DNA from: Pythium myriotylum
Lineage: Eukaryota > Oomycota > Peronosporomycetes > Pythiales > Pythiaceae
Assembly (NCBI GenBank): GCA_023091665.1
Contig: JALJCQ010000016.1
Coordinates: forward strand, 682,001-746,000
Length of the DNA: 64,000 nt
Direction: 5' to 3'
Numbering within the stretch: position 1 is the first letter of the stretch; each line of letters starts with the position of its first letter. Positions 1-10,221 of this stretch are shown piece by piece. A model generated the notes under the pieces. It saw only the letters and a program-made list of their open reading frames with translations, had not been told where the DNA came from and ran no database searches. The position numbers and the translations under genes were made by a program.

Positions 1-395
1 AAATGGCCGACCGCGACGAGACGGTTCACCAGGTCATCTTCAAGAAGCAAATGGATATCCTCAAGCACACGCCGGCGCAGAGCCCGTTTGGGCTCCTCGG
101 CCAGCTCTCCGCGATTGGTACGCACTACGTCTCGGACGAGCGCCTCGCGGCCATCGCCAAGGCAGGCTTCCCAATTCTCATCATCGGCAGCGGTCAAGAC
201 AAACTCATGCCCGTCGGTGAATCCAAGCTGCTAGCTCAGCACATGAAGGGCGACCACGTGAAGCTGGTGATCTACGAGGATGGTGGCCATGGAGTCTATC
301 TGCAGTACCTGGAAGAGGTCGTCGGCGAGATCGCCGGCGTCATGAGTCGCGGGGCGTCGAAGGCCACGTCAATGACAACAGCAGCAGCCCATTGA
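1..395 (+). CDS. Alpha/beta-hydrolase, C-terminal part (5' end outside window)
   Basis: Only the last 130 residues are in the window; the reading frame enters at base 3 and the true start lies upstream. The protein closely matches the C-terminal part of the complete alpha/beta-hydrolase at 1287-2315, so the two are tandem duplicates on the same strand about 0.9 kb apart. Visible family features are the acid-residue loop GSGQDKLMP and the terminal catalytic His in EDGGHGVY; the nucleophile Ser would lie in the missing part. The tail after the last helix (ASKATSMTTAAAH) is unrelated to the tail of the neighbour. The substrate cannot be told from sequence; related enzymes include esterases, epoxide hydrolases and haloperoxidase-like proteins. 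Confidence 0.85.
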   Translation, partial: MADRDETVHQVIFKKQMDILKHTPAQSPFGLLGQLSAIGTHYVSDERLAAIAKAGFPILIIGSGQDKLMPVGESKLLAQHMKGDHVKLVIYEDGGHGVYLQYLEEVVGEIAGVMSRGASKATSMTTAAAH

Positions 396-900
396 AGGCC
401 ACTCGCGACTGAGCCTAACTATTGTACGGTAGTGTGACAAATAATATCACTAGACTTTGAATTCATCCAGATCTGTGCATGAGGATCGGTGGTCATTCAT
501 GAGGTGTTCATTAAAGGAGCACGTGCGGCGGCATGTTGAGCGGCATCAGCTGCGGACGGACATGGCGATCGACGCTCGCGTCACCGGCGTTCTCGTTTCA
601 TGTCAGTTGCCGACGAGTTCCTCTGCCATGGAGGTGTTCGCCTCGTTCTTCTCTTCCGCTGCTAGCGGGGAGCGCATTATTAATACAAATTGAAACACGA
701 ATCCCCGACTGTGTTCACGTCCATGAAGGCAGCATCCTGGTCGGATTACGGCCCCGCCATCTGCCTTGATGGCTTCGCATCTTGAAGCTCAAGGTTTGGT
801 CGATGGCTTCTCTGAGATGATTTGTCAAGGAAAAGCGATGGCAGCCCCAAGGGAAGAGCGCTGATTTGGCAACAAAGCCAGCCAAAGATTCAGAACTTCC

Positions 901-975
901 ACGCTGGTGAGGCATAGGAAGCCGGGACCGAGTGGGACTCGCACTCGGTCCTGGCTTCCTATGCCTCACCAGCGT
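901..975. repeat. Long near-perfect hairpin (about 34-bp arms)
   Basis: Bases 901-934 and 942-975 are reverse complements with a single mismatch (G in the left arm where A would pair), separated by a spacer of about 7 bases. The left arm begins ACGCTGGTGAGGCATAGGAA. No coding sequence covers it. It could be a small fold-back element, a transcription-end structure of the upstream hydrolase, or a local inverted duplication. Confidence 0.85.
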
Positions 976-1253
976 TTGATGAAGGACGAGCTGCCCCTCT
1001 CCTAATTTTGGATGCAGCAGCTGAGACCTTGAGCAACCTCTGCCTCGTCCTGGGCCTCGACACTCACGCCCGTCCTTTCTATCGTGAGGTCACGTTGATG
1101 GCGTTTCATCTTTGTGACCACCATCGTGGGTGGACTTGCGGCGGGACAGATAGTAATGGGCGGGAAGGGAAGGACAAGCCTGCTCTCTGAGACAATGCCG
1201 TCTGCTCGTCCGCCTATCCGCTCTTGCCTTTCGCTCTCCTCTCATTCGCGTCC

Positions 1254-1266
1254 CTCATTCTCCGAC
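1254..1266 (+). promoter_or_regulatory. Candidate oomycete initiator (Inr) of the hydrolase gene
   Basis: TCATTCTCCGACC resembles the oomycete initiator consensus TCATTYYNCAWTTTT in its first half and lies 21-33 bases before the ATG at 1287. A second TCATTCGCG lies just upstream. It is a motif match only; no transcription start was measured. Confidence 0.4.
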
Positions 1267-1286
1267 CTCTTCCAAGAAGAGACATC

Positions 1287-2315
1287 ATGAAGCCCACGAC
1301 CGTCGCGACCCACGGTTTCCGCCACCAGCTCCACGTCGATGCGCTGTGGTCGGCTGAGAAGCTCTTCGCGGCCGACAAGATGCGCAAGGCTACCGTTCGC
1401 TCGGGACTCTCGATGGAGTACGCTGTGCACTCGCGAGACGTCCCAGATGCAACTGAAGACGAGCTCGTCGTGCTGATCGTGGGCTTTTGGCATTCGCATG
1501 AGGTATGGGCCATGGTTGTCCACCACTTGCTGGCGACCTGGTCCTCGAGCACCAAGAATCTCAAGATCTTGACGTTCGACAACCGCGGCTTTGGAGGCAC
1601 AGACGCCACCTGGGGACGTTACACCACGACTCTCATGGCTGAGGACACGGTCGGACTCATGGATCATCTCGGCTGGAAGCAAGCCCACATCGTGGGCATG
1701 AGTATGGGAGGCATGATCGCGCTCGAGATTGCGTCCAACTTTGCGAGCCGAGTGCGGTCGCTGTCACTCATGGTAACCACGCGGGGCCACTTTGTCAACA
1801 CGAAGATCGATAGCACGACGGTCAAGATGTTTCTGGCGTCCGATCAAGAGGTCGTAGCCGCGAGTATGCTCTCAACACTCTACCCACACGAATTTTTGGC
1901 CAAGAAGATGGCAGACCGCGACGAGACCATCCACGAGGTTCTCTACGCCAAGCAAGTCGACATCCTTCAGCACAGGCGTCCGGGTAGTGCCTTTGGTCTC
2001 ACAGGCCAACTACTCGCGATTGGCACGCATTACGTTTCAGATGAGCGGTTGGCAGCGATTGGAGATGCAGGTTTCCCAGTCCTCATCATCGGTAGCGGCA
2101 AGGACAAACTTATGCCGGTGAGCGAGTCGAAGCTGCTTGCTGAGCACATCAAGGGTGACCATGTAAAGCTGGTGATCTACGAGGATGGTGGCCATGGTGT
2201 GTACGTACAGTACTTGGAGGAAGTGGTTGACGAGCTCCTGGGGGTGATTCGGTGTCGAGTGACCAAGGACAAAGTCGGAACCGAGATGCACAAGACGCAG
2301 GCGGAAGCTTATTAA
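1287..2315 (+). CDS. Alpha/beta-hydrolase family protein, complete
   Basis: Intronless gene of 342 residues from the ATG at 1287; an open frame extends to 1224 but that extra stretch is compositionally unlike the protein and overlaps the probable initiator. The nucleophile elbow GMSMGG carries the catalytic Ser, preceded by the oxyanion-strand region and DNRGFGGTD. The acid residue lies in GSGKDKLMP and the catalytic His in EDGGHGVYVQY near the C-terminus, so the Ser-Asp-His triad is intact. There is no signal peptide or membrane segment at the chosen start, so a cytosolic enzyme is likely. It is a tandem paralogue of the truncated gene at 1-395. Substrate unknown; hydrolytic activity on an ester or similar bond is an inference from the fold. 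Confidence 0.9.
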   Translation: MKPTTVATHGFRHQLHVDALWSAEKLFAADKMRKATVRSGLSMEYAVHSRDVPDATEDELVVLIVGFWHSHEVWAMVVHHLLATWSSSTKNLKILTFDNRGFGGTDATWGRYTTTLMAEDTVGLMDHLGWKQAHIVGMSMGGMIALEIASNFASRVRSLSLMVTTRGHFVNTKIDSTTVKMFLASDQEVVAASMLSTLYPHEFLAKKMADRDETIHEVLYAKQVDILQHRRPGSAFGLTGQLLAIGTHYVSDERLAAIGDAGFPVLIIGSGKDKLMPVSESKLLAEHIKGDHVKLVIYEDGGHGVYVQYLEEVVDELLGVIRCRVTKDKVGTEMHKTQAEAY

Positions 2316-2818
2316 AATTGCTGGAAGCTCGGTTGGTATATTTGTGCTTCTCAGGAGTGACAGTGATAACAACACGCCAGTTGCGTCATAGAAGTTTTTC
2401 ATGGTTTGGTTGATCGGCAAGTTTCCAGATCCCACTTATGAAATGAGTCATCGCCAGCAGTGTACACATTCGTAGTGACTCATTACAGACTTGTGGCACC
2501 TGGTGAGATCTTCGGCATCACACCATGTGTTGCTCGAACAACGAGAAAGGACCGACACACAGAACGTTGGCGGATCGATCAATTTCACGTCGTTCACTTG
2601 TTGGAACGTAATAGACTCCAAGTTTGATCATCATCACTAGAATTCACGACGCATTGATTTGATCCTTTCATCCTTTAAATGGAGGATGAAAGGATTCACT
2701 TGAAGATAGTTCGCCATTAAATTGACGAACTATCTTTATGTCTATGTTCAAAACTATCTCCAGAACGGAATCGCTCGTGACGTTCATGCAGGCCACGTAC
2801 GTACTGGGTACTTGCTGT
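2316..2818. other. Intergenic region with two hairpins
   Basis: Between the 3' ends of the convergent hydrolase (+) and the coiled-coil gene (-). No gene is supported. Two consecutive stem-loops occupy 2662-2695 and 2704-2735. Confidence 0.6.
2662..2735. repeat. Pair of adjacent stem-loops
   Basis: First stem: 13-base arms at 2662-2674 (ATCCTTTCATCCT) and 2683-2695, loop of 8. Second stem: 10-base arms at 2704-2713 (AGATAGTTCG) and 2726-2735, loop of 12. Both are perfect. They sit between two convergent genes, so a role in transcript 3' ends is possible but unproven. Confidence 0.75.
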
Positions 2819-4123
2819 TCAGACTTCGACAGGCTCGAGGTCCACGATCGGCTGGTTAGGCCTTCCGGGAGTCCGAAGAGCCATGTACGTATTCGACAGT
2901 CCGTGACATGGCAGTGACTCTGCTGCACGTAAAAGCGTTGCAGTGCACTGGAAGAAATGTTTTGTCATGGATGCGAACTACCCAATCAGACATGTTAACG
3001 AGCGCTTCAGTCGTTTGACGACTATTGATCTGACGCATACCTCGGTAACGAGGTTATCGAGCTCAACTTCTTGCTTGTGGTCGTGGTGACGAAGGAGCTG
3101 TGCGATATGGCGAGTAGCTTCACGGCGACGCAGTTGTGTGAGATACAGCTGTGTAGCCACGATTTAGACCATGCAACCACACGCGACTTCGATACACTCA
3201 CCGCTTTTTTCTTGTCAGCAATAGCATTCACATCGCCGCGTTGTTGAGCTACAATCAGCTGGAGAAGACTTCGTAAGATCTCGTGCATTTGCTGTCGTTC
3301 CAAAAACCATACCGTTCGCTTGGCATAATCGACATCGACTTGGAGGTTCACATGTTCGTGGAGCAGCTCGCATACGAGCTGCAAGTCGATGACCCGATCG
3401 TCGATGGAGCGAAGGATATGCTGATGGACTTGGTCCTGTCGAATAATAAATATCTCAGCTCCGATGAATTTCAATGGCAAGTAAGCCCCACAGCCAACCA
3501 CAAACTGATGTCCGTGTTCTTCCGTAGTCTCAGCCGCGAAGAGGAAGGAAATAGCATCGTCTGGCTCACTGCTGCGCATGTCTGATGCGTTTCCTGCGAA
3601 GCCCCTGACGGCACTGGACAGCTCTGGTAATTGCAGATTAGGATTAGAAAGTGTCAAGTGACCGCCGAGTGCGTTGTTGTTCCGTACCAAGTAGAGACTG
3701 CGTATAGTGCTCGACGGCATCTCTGATATCAAGCAATTGCTTGATCATGCCCTCGTACTCACGCAGCTTTTTGTTGAAGTACGTGTCTTTCGAGGCTTCT
3801 GCCAGCTTGAGTGCCACGAGTACGCGTTGCACAATGCGATTCTTCTCTACGATTGCGCGCTGCAGTGCGCCCCGGTAGCGCCATTCTTTGCACGTCTCTA
3901 CTGGTTTGTGGTTGTGGCGGGGGCTACCGCCGTTACTGGGGCTGCTGCAAAAGCTGTCGGCGTCATCCTCCTCGCGCTGGTCGTGTTTGCTGCTGTTGAT
4001 CTGAGTCTTCGACTCACAACGCGAGAACTTGGTGGTCTCCGGTGAGCGGGCACAGCTGCTCACAGGTGGCAGGTTTTGGCGCTTGCGCTGCTTAAGCGCG
4101 GCGACTTTCCATCGAGCTAGCAT
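2819..4123 (-). CDS. Unrecognised coiled-coil protein, 4 exons
   Basis: Minus-strand model with exons 3688-4123, 3202-3623, 3041-3148 and 2819-2977; introns of 64, 53 and 63 nt all start GT and end AG. Summed coding length is 1125 nt, giving 374 residues. The first about 70 residues are basic, Ser-rich and low complexity. A charged helical stretch follows (KEWRYRGALQRAIVEKNRIV) and resembles the basic/coiled-coil entry of oomycete regulatory proteins in style only. The middle has a folded-looking part (HQFVVGCGAYLPLKFIGAEI, then DYAKRTVWFLERQQ). I do not recognise a known family. The first intron is well supported because it joins two frames that overlap out of phase. The last exon is the least certain. 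Confidence 0.7.
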
Positions 4124-4298
4124 GGTCGAGGGACACTTTGTTCGGGGGAGTTGCTTACTGACGAAGGTGCAGCGATCGGAAGGTTAGTTATCTGTGGCTG
4201 GAATCTGTTTCAGCCCTCCCCGTCGTCTTATTTGGTCACAACACAAAGTTACACGTGCGGAATGACAAAGCAGAATCTTGTTCTTCATCAGAAGCTAT

Positions 4299-5360
4299 CT
4301 ACTGATGCCCTGTACTGGTGGGAGGTGTGTCTTCGAGCGCTTTGCCTGGTCGAAACGTTCGAAAGAGTTTGTCCCAGAGAGAAAAACGCTTAGCAAAGTT
4401 GAATTTGGGGTGCGTGTGGTGCAGATCGTGGTCGTGAACGCGCAGACAAATTCCCAACTTGTTCACCAGCGGCATTTGAGGAAAAGAGAATCCCTTGATC
4501 TCGAGACCCGAATGCCCGGCTATCTCCACGTACGTTTTGTACGCGAACAGCAAGTGAAGTTCAAACAGCGAGAACGCTGGACTGAGATATGAGGCAGCGA
4601 CAACGGGGAAGACGTTCGTGAGCACAAGGTCGACGGCATCTTGTTCATATGTTGAAAGTGGGCACGGATGGAGGTGCCAGTGGTGGCGCTTGTGGACGTG
4701 CTGGTAGAGCCAGGTAATCTGGTGGCAAGTCCAATGCGCGCCATAATGGAACAAGTCAAAGGCTACCTCGAAGACAAACGACTTCGGAATAAAGTACGCG
4801 AACACTTCCACGAACGATGTGGCACCCTTTGGCGATGACGGTGCGCTCTGCTCGATGGTGCGAAGCTGGATTATCCAGTACGAAAGGCACTCGGTGGGCA
4901 CGACGAGCAACACGATGCGGCGGTAGATTGCCGCGCGCTGGTCGCGCGTGAGTTGCTGGCGCTTGTCACCGAAGATTCTCGCTTTCTTCGTCGCAATCCA
5001 CTCGAACCAGCGCAAAACCGCGAGGATGCGCAAGAGCGTGGCGGCGTACAGCGTCGTGGCCTGCCAAGCCACGGTCGAGCCCAGCGCTCGCGAGACGAGC
5101 TGCCACGAGGCGTGGGCGACGAGCGCGATGAAGCCGTTGATCACAGCGTAGTACTTGAGCCAACGCAGCGCTGCGGCGATCGAGCGGCTCATGGCAGTCG
5201 CAATGGGCGAGTCGTTCTGCGATTGCGCTGCTCTCGCTGGTGAGCAGCTACGCACGCGCGTCACATATACGGGTTTAGCAGGGATGCATGATGGTGATGA
5301 TGATGACGACCCCCCCTTTCTGCCGTTTTTAATAGAGCGTTCTAAGTTCGCATGCCGCAC
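4299..5360 (-). CDS. Fatty acid hydroxylase / sterol desaturase superfamily membrane protein
   Basis: Single-exon frame of 353 residues; the ATG at 5192 (MSRSIAAALRWLKYY) is a plausible shorter start of 297 residues, because the upstream part is Ser-rich and contains no fold. Four to five hydrophobic segments surround the di-iron histidine boxes typical of the superfamily: FHYGAH (HxxxH), HKRHH (HxxHH) and HDHDLHHTH near the C-terminus, plus AGHSG between them. These enzymes use iron and O2 at the ER to hydroxylate or desaturate lipids or sterols. The substrate is not determined; many peronosporalean oomycetes are sterol auxotrophs, so a lipid role is as likely as a sterol one. The gene is divergent from ATG9, whose start is about 130-300 bp away, so the promoter region is probably shared. 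Confidence 0.85.
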   Translation of the reverse strand: MRHANLERSIKNGRKGGSSSSSPSCIPAKPVYVTRVRSCSPARAAQSQNDSPIATAMSRSIAAALRWLKYYAVINGFIALVAHASWQLVSRALGSTVAWQATTLYAATLLRILAVLRWFEWIATKKARIFGDKRQQLTRDQRAAIYRRIVLLVVPTECLSYWIIQLRTIEQSAPSSPKGATSFVEVFAYFIPKSFVFEVAFDLFHYGAHWTCHQITWLYQHVHKRHHWHLHPCPLSTYEQDAVDLVLTNVFPVVAASYLSPAFSLFELHLLFAYKTYVEIAGHSGLEIKGFSFPQMPLVNKLGICLRVHDHDLHHTHPKFNFAKRFSLWDKLFRTFRPGKALEDTPPTSTGHQ

Positions 5361-5494
5361 TTAGCCAGCGAGGCGTGAGTGTTCTCCATCTTGATCTTCG
5401 AGCTGACGAAGCCCGAGACGAAGCGGCGTCGCGCCTGCCTCCTCCGCCTCTGTGCCGCTCTCCCGCGACTGCACGCCCCTCGAGACCGCGCACG

Positions 5495-7821
5495 ATGGAC
5501 GAGTCGCTTCTGGGCCCGTCGGCCGCGCGACTCGCGGTCACCGAGGACGACGACGAGCTCTGGAACGCGCACACCAGCGACGCTCGCCGAGGAGCTCCCT
5601 ACGGCGAGCCGCGCGCGTTCGGCGGCCCGGTCGACGACGAGTCCGCGGCGTTTCTGGGCTCACGCGGCTCGCCCTCGGCCGCGCCGCTGCCGTCGCTGCG
5701 CGCGCACGTGCATTTGCCGGCGATCTCGTCGTTCTTCCAAGGACTCGCCGAGTCGGCCAAGTCGCGACTCATGGCCGGCGGCCAGAGCGGAAGCAACGCG
5801 AGACAGACAGCGACGCCGACGCGCGTCTCGAACACCCCGGACGAGCACGGCCGCGTCGCCAATCTCGACGGTTTCTTGATCACGCTGTACAACTACTTCT
5901 ACCACAAAGGCTTCTGGACCATCGCTGTCGTCGAGATCGTCAGTCTCCTCACTGGTCTCTTCGGCGTCACGCTGTCGAGTGTTCTGCTGGGCTGCGTGCA
6001 GTGGCGAGAATTGATCCAGTGCCGAGAGAACCTCGGCTGCCAACAGGAGCTCGAGCGCTTCTTAACGTGCACACCCCAGTCGCCGAGCCTCGTGAACCTC
6101 ATCGTGCCGTTCTACTTTACGATTTTCCTGGTCTATTGGCTCTCGCGCGTCGCCCGACTCTACTCGACGCTGCGCGATGCTCACGAGATGGGCAACTTTT
6201 ACTGGCAGCGACTGGGCATCGACGAGCGCATGCTGCAGACGGTGAGCTGGGATGAGATCGTCACGCGCGTGCTCGGGCTCATTAGTCCGACGGTCAGCGT
6301 GCCCCGCAACCTCAAGCAGATCTCCTCCTACAAGCTCCAAATTGACCCTGCGCTGCTTGCAACGCCGCATGACTTTGCTCGACGCATCATGCGGCGAGAG
6401 AACTACCTCATCGCCTTCATGAACCACGCGCTGTTCCAGGATTCAAAGTTGCTTCCCCCACGACTCCAGTTCGCGTCCATCTCGCAGGTCGTGTTCTCGC
6501 GCAACATCGAAGCTAACCTCAATATCTGCCTCGTCGACCAGATGTTTGACGCCGAGCAAAACTTATCACTCGCCGTGCTCAGCGATGAGCAAACGATGCA
6601 AAAACGATTCATGGTCGCGGGCGTTCTGAACCTTGCCCTCACGCCATTTATTCTGCTGTATCGAGTCTTCCACTTCTTGTTCCAATCGGCGCAGGAGTGG
6701 AATACGAATCGCTCGCTCTACTTTGGCTCGCGGCGGTGGAGCTCGTATGCACTCTGGAAGTTCCGTGAGTACAATGAACTCCCCCACGCACTGGAGGCAC
6801 GTATGGCGCGATCGTACCCGCTCGCCGAAAAATACCTTGGCATGTTTCCCGGAGGACTTGTCGCTGTTGTCGCAGGTGGTGTTGCGTTCTGCACGAGCTC
6901 GATTATGGCGGTCATCTTGGCGATCACGCTCGTGGAGGAAGATGTCGTTGCACATACGACGCTGTGGGATCGACCCCTTCTTTGGTACCTTCCGGTTGCA
7001 ACGGCCATTTTTGCAATTGCGCGTTCGTTCACGAAGACAGAAAGCTCCCCGTTCCTGCTGAATGGAGATTGTGAAGAGGCCATGTTGCAGCTCTCCGCTG
7101 AGACCCACTATTTTCCGAAAGAGTGGCGCGGCAACTGTCGCTCCTACGACGTCCACGATGCCTTGCTTGCTTTGTTCCCCTACAAGGCTGTGCTGTTCGC
7201 TCAGGAGTGCCTCTCGGTTCTCATGGCACCTTACATTCTGTGCGTGTCACTTCGCCACTCGACGCGAGAACTGTTGCTCTTCATTCGTTCGCACTCGTTG
7301 TCACTTCCGAACGTCGGCGCAGTGTGTCGCTTTGCCGAATTTGATTTCAAACGGTACACAAATGACGCCAAGATGGAAAGCTCATTCATCAGCTTCAAGC
7401 AAAACCACCCTCAATGGGTCGGTGCAGAGGAAGGCGAAGCACTCATGGCTCGGCTCGGGCGCGTGAAGGAAGAGGAGATGGAGAAGTCGATGCGTCTGGG
7501 CGATACAATGCTGTTCAACAGCCAGAGTATTCCTGCGTTGTCAATGTCACAGCAGCTCATGCAGTCTCAGGCGATATACACTGCACTCGGAGCGAGCTAC
7601 GGGCGATATCCGATGGCCCCGCCACAAGAGAACGAGTTTTACTGGCTCGAGAAGGTCAGTTCTGAAAGACGAGGGTCACAAAGGCTTACTGACTCCCTTA
7701 TGTGTTGTAGCTCCATCAACGTGGCGAAGGAGATAGCGATGAAGGGACAGACCAGCGAGGCCGCGATGATGCCGTCCGAGGACACGGTGATCCGCTTGCG
7801 CTCTCGAGTGTTCGTGTATGA
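5495..7821 (+). CDS. ATG9: Autophagy-related protein 9 (lipid scramblase)
   Basis: Exons 5495-7654 and 7711-7821 with one 56-nt intron; 756 residues. The start MDESLLGPS is the first ATG that is not inside the GC-rich leader; the open frame extends back to 5375. After a disordered about 110-residue head comes the ATG9 core: LDGFLITLYNYFYHKGFW, several membrane segments, MGNFYWQRLGI, then FARRIMRRENYLIAFMN, NRSLYFGSRRWSSYALWKFREYNELPH and the conserved FPYKAVLFAQECLSVLMAPYIL. ATG9 sits in Golgi-derived vesicles and re-distributes lipids as the autophagosome membrane grows. The last exon gives a short charged tail (LHQRGEGDSDEG). Reading through the intron would instead give a longer, unrelated tail. 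Length and motifs fit the family well. Confidence 0.95.
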
Positions 7822-8783
7822 CGAAAGATTTGTAATCGTAACCTCGTCGAAAGATAAATTCGTGTGTTGTATTCTTTCGTTGCCTACTACTCTAGCATTC
7901 CAGATCGACACTACTGCAATGGATCTGGACAAACGCAGCGTGTATGGTCGAGGGGCAGCGGCGCGTCGAACCACAGCACCAGGTAGAGTAGGGAACTCTG
8001 AACCAGCCAAGGTGGGCGACACATAGGAATTGAAACGTTGTGCCAGGATCAATTGCAGATAGGCTGACCCGTGAGGTTCCGAGGTTCGGCCGACGATTAC
8101 AATTGGTGGCGACCGAGCGCGATAGGTCCTGCCCAGTCAAGGCACACGCTAGACGACCTGCGAGCGGGATAAATGTCTGCGAGCGGGTTACTGAGCTCTC
8201 GCCACACACCATCACTAAATGGGGAAAACTCCATCGTCATTGAGGCGAGGCAGCCGCGTTACCTATAGCCTGGCATCTGCTCCGCCTCGGTGGTAGCAGA
8301 GTCAAGCGAGATGGATCTGCCTCGCTGTCGAGTCGTGGGTCTCGGGGTATGAAGATTCACTCCCACGAAGTGAGTCTCCCGCCTCCGATTCAGTCCGTCA
8401 CTTCACGCGGCGAGTCCCACCCTTTGCGACCAGAACTGAAGCCATGTCTTTGCAGCGCGAGTCCTCGTCGACAGCAGCGGCAGGCATGATTGGGGAGCTT
8501 CAACATCCTCATTTAGTGCCATGCGAGCTGCAACGGACTTCGATTTTCGAAAGAGTGACGTCTGATACCTCCGGCTCCATCTTCAAGCAACAGACGAGCG
8601 CCACATTTCTCTGTCGCGTCGTCCATGTAGCCACCAAGGCGTTCCTGTATCACGCACGACTCAGTTGCGTTCGGGGCATCGCTCGCCTCGGTCGTAATCG
8701 CCGCTGGTCTCTTGTTCCTGGTGTCTCGCTGTCTCACTTCACGATTCGCCTCGCGTCCCCAAGTGCCTCAATCGACGGCAACC
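7822..8783. other. Intergenic region before MFS transporter 1
   Basis: About 0.96 kb with no supported gene. Open frames at 8444-8821 (+) and 7639-8052 (-) overlap neighbouring coding exons in other frames and show no family features. It presumably holds the ATG9 3' end and the transporter promoter. Confidence 0.5.
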
Positions 8784-10135
8784 ATGAGTGCCTTCATCCA
8801 ATTCCTGTTCGACGGCGGTGAGTCGACGCGCCTCGTGCCGCTCAAGATGCTCTATCTCATCCACTACATGGCCTTCTCGACGCAGACCTTCCTGCCGGTG
8901 AGTCCTGCGATGGGTTGTAGGTGGACTCGCGTTGCTGACACCGTGCACAGATGTACTTTGACACAAAGGAAGGCTACACCAAGTTCCAGATCGGCGTGCT
9001 GCTTGCGATCCCATGCGTATGCTCGATCATTGGCCCCGTTGTCTGGGGAGCCGCGTCCGATATCTTCCAGAACCAAAAGCTGGTCCACATCATCTGCTTG
9101 GTCTCGGCGGCTTTGCTCATGTTCGTGCTCAAATACGTCGAGTCGTTTGAGGTCATGTGCATCATGTTCTTCATCGCGAATTTTCAGACGCAGCCGACTT
9201 GGTCGCTTCTGGACCAAGTGGCGATGGAAATGCTCGATCGAATCGGTGGTGATTACGGCAAGCAACGGCTATACGGCGCTGTTGGGTACGGCATTGGAGG
9301 TTACATGGCTGGTGTGATCGCCGCTGCAGTGGGCATCGCGTGGTGCTTCAACATGGTCGTTGCCCTGTCGTGCATCTCGTTGTATTTGCTGATGTACCAC
9401 ATCCCGTCGTTTCAGCGCACCAAGCCGAAGATGGAGTTTTTCCAGAGTTTGTCGCATATCCTCCAGCAGCGCGATGTGCTTCTGTTGTTTGTGCTCGTGC
9501 TCGTCATTGGCATCATCGCCCAGCTTATCGACAGCTTCCTGTTCTTGTACCTCTTCAATCTCTCGGGAAACAACTCGACTCTAGTGGGAGTCGTTATCGC
9601 AGTGGAAACAACATCGGAACTGCCCCTCTTCTTCCACGCGAATCGTATCATTGACCGACTTGGAACTCCTCGCTGTATATTCATGGGTGTTGCCGCATAC
9701 GCCATTCGTCTCCTCGCATACATTCTTGTTGAGAACCCGTGGACGATTCTTCCCGTCGAGGCAATGCATGGCATCACTTTCGGCTTGGTCTGGGCAGCTT
9801 TTACAAACTACGTCTACCAATCAGCCCCCGAAGGCACAGAAGGCACGATGATCGGGTTGCTCGCGGCGGTTCAAAAAGGCGTCGGTGGTGGTATCGGAAC
9901 CTTGATCGGAGGGTGGATTTACCAGAACCACGGTGGGCGAGTAATGTGGGCCATCGCGTTATTTGGTGTACTTCCCGTCGCTCTCTTGATTGCGATTGCT
10001 TTTTCATTCTTGGCGAAGAGCCACAGGCTTGCCAAGTCTGTTGACTTTGAAGATCAGCCGATCAAGCGTCGGACGCCATCATACGGAGCCATTCACCACT
10101 TAGGTAGCAGCCAACACCTAGACACGCTTGGTTGA
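8784..10135 (+). CDS. MFS transporter (LacY/nucleoside:H+ symporter-like), paralogue 1
   Basis: Exons 8784-8897 and 8951-10135 with a 53-nt phase-0 intron after residue 38; 432 residues. Twelve hydrophobic segments are visible. Family-like motifs are the loop GAASDIFQNQKL between helices 2 and 3, and DRIGGDYGKQRLYGAVGYG, characteristic of the MFS_1-like/LacY-type branch. It is a plasma or organelle membrane transporter of unknown solute. The gene at 19805-21179 is a close paralogue with the same first-exon length (38 residues ending TFLP) and an intron at the same position, so they arose by duplication. It converges on the large GTPase gene with only 86 bp between the stop codons. Confidence 0.92.
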
Positions 10136-10221
10136 TCACACATGTAGCACACAACCCATTCACAAATACATCACCATTCATTGCTTACGAGCTTGACTGT
10201 TCTGTAGTAACCCCTTCAGAC

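Larger units (their letters stand above)
396..1286. other. Intergenic region between the tandem hydrolases
   Basis: No supported gene. It holds the long hairpin at 901-975 and, just before the next gene, a pyrimidine-rich stretch with an oomycete initiator-like motif. Short open frames in both strands have no recognisable product. Confidence 0.6.

Noticed and set aside
5375..6255. Long Arg/Ala-rich frames over the ATG9 first exon
   Set aside because: Frame shadows of a GC-rich exon; ATG9 frame has clear family sequence.
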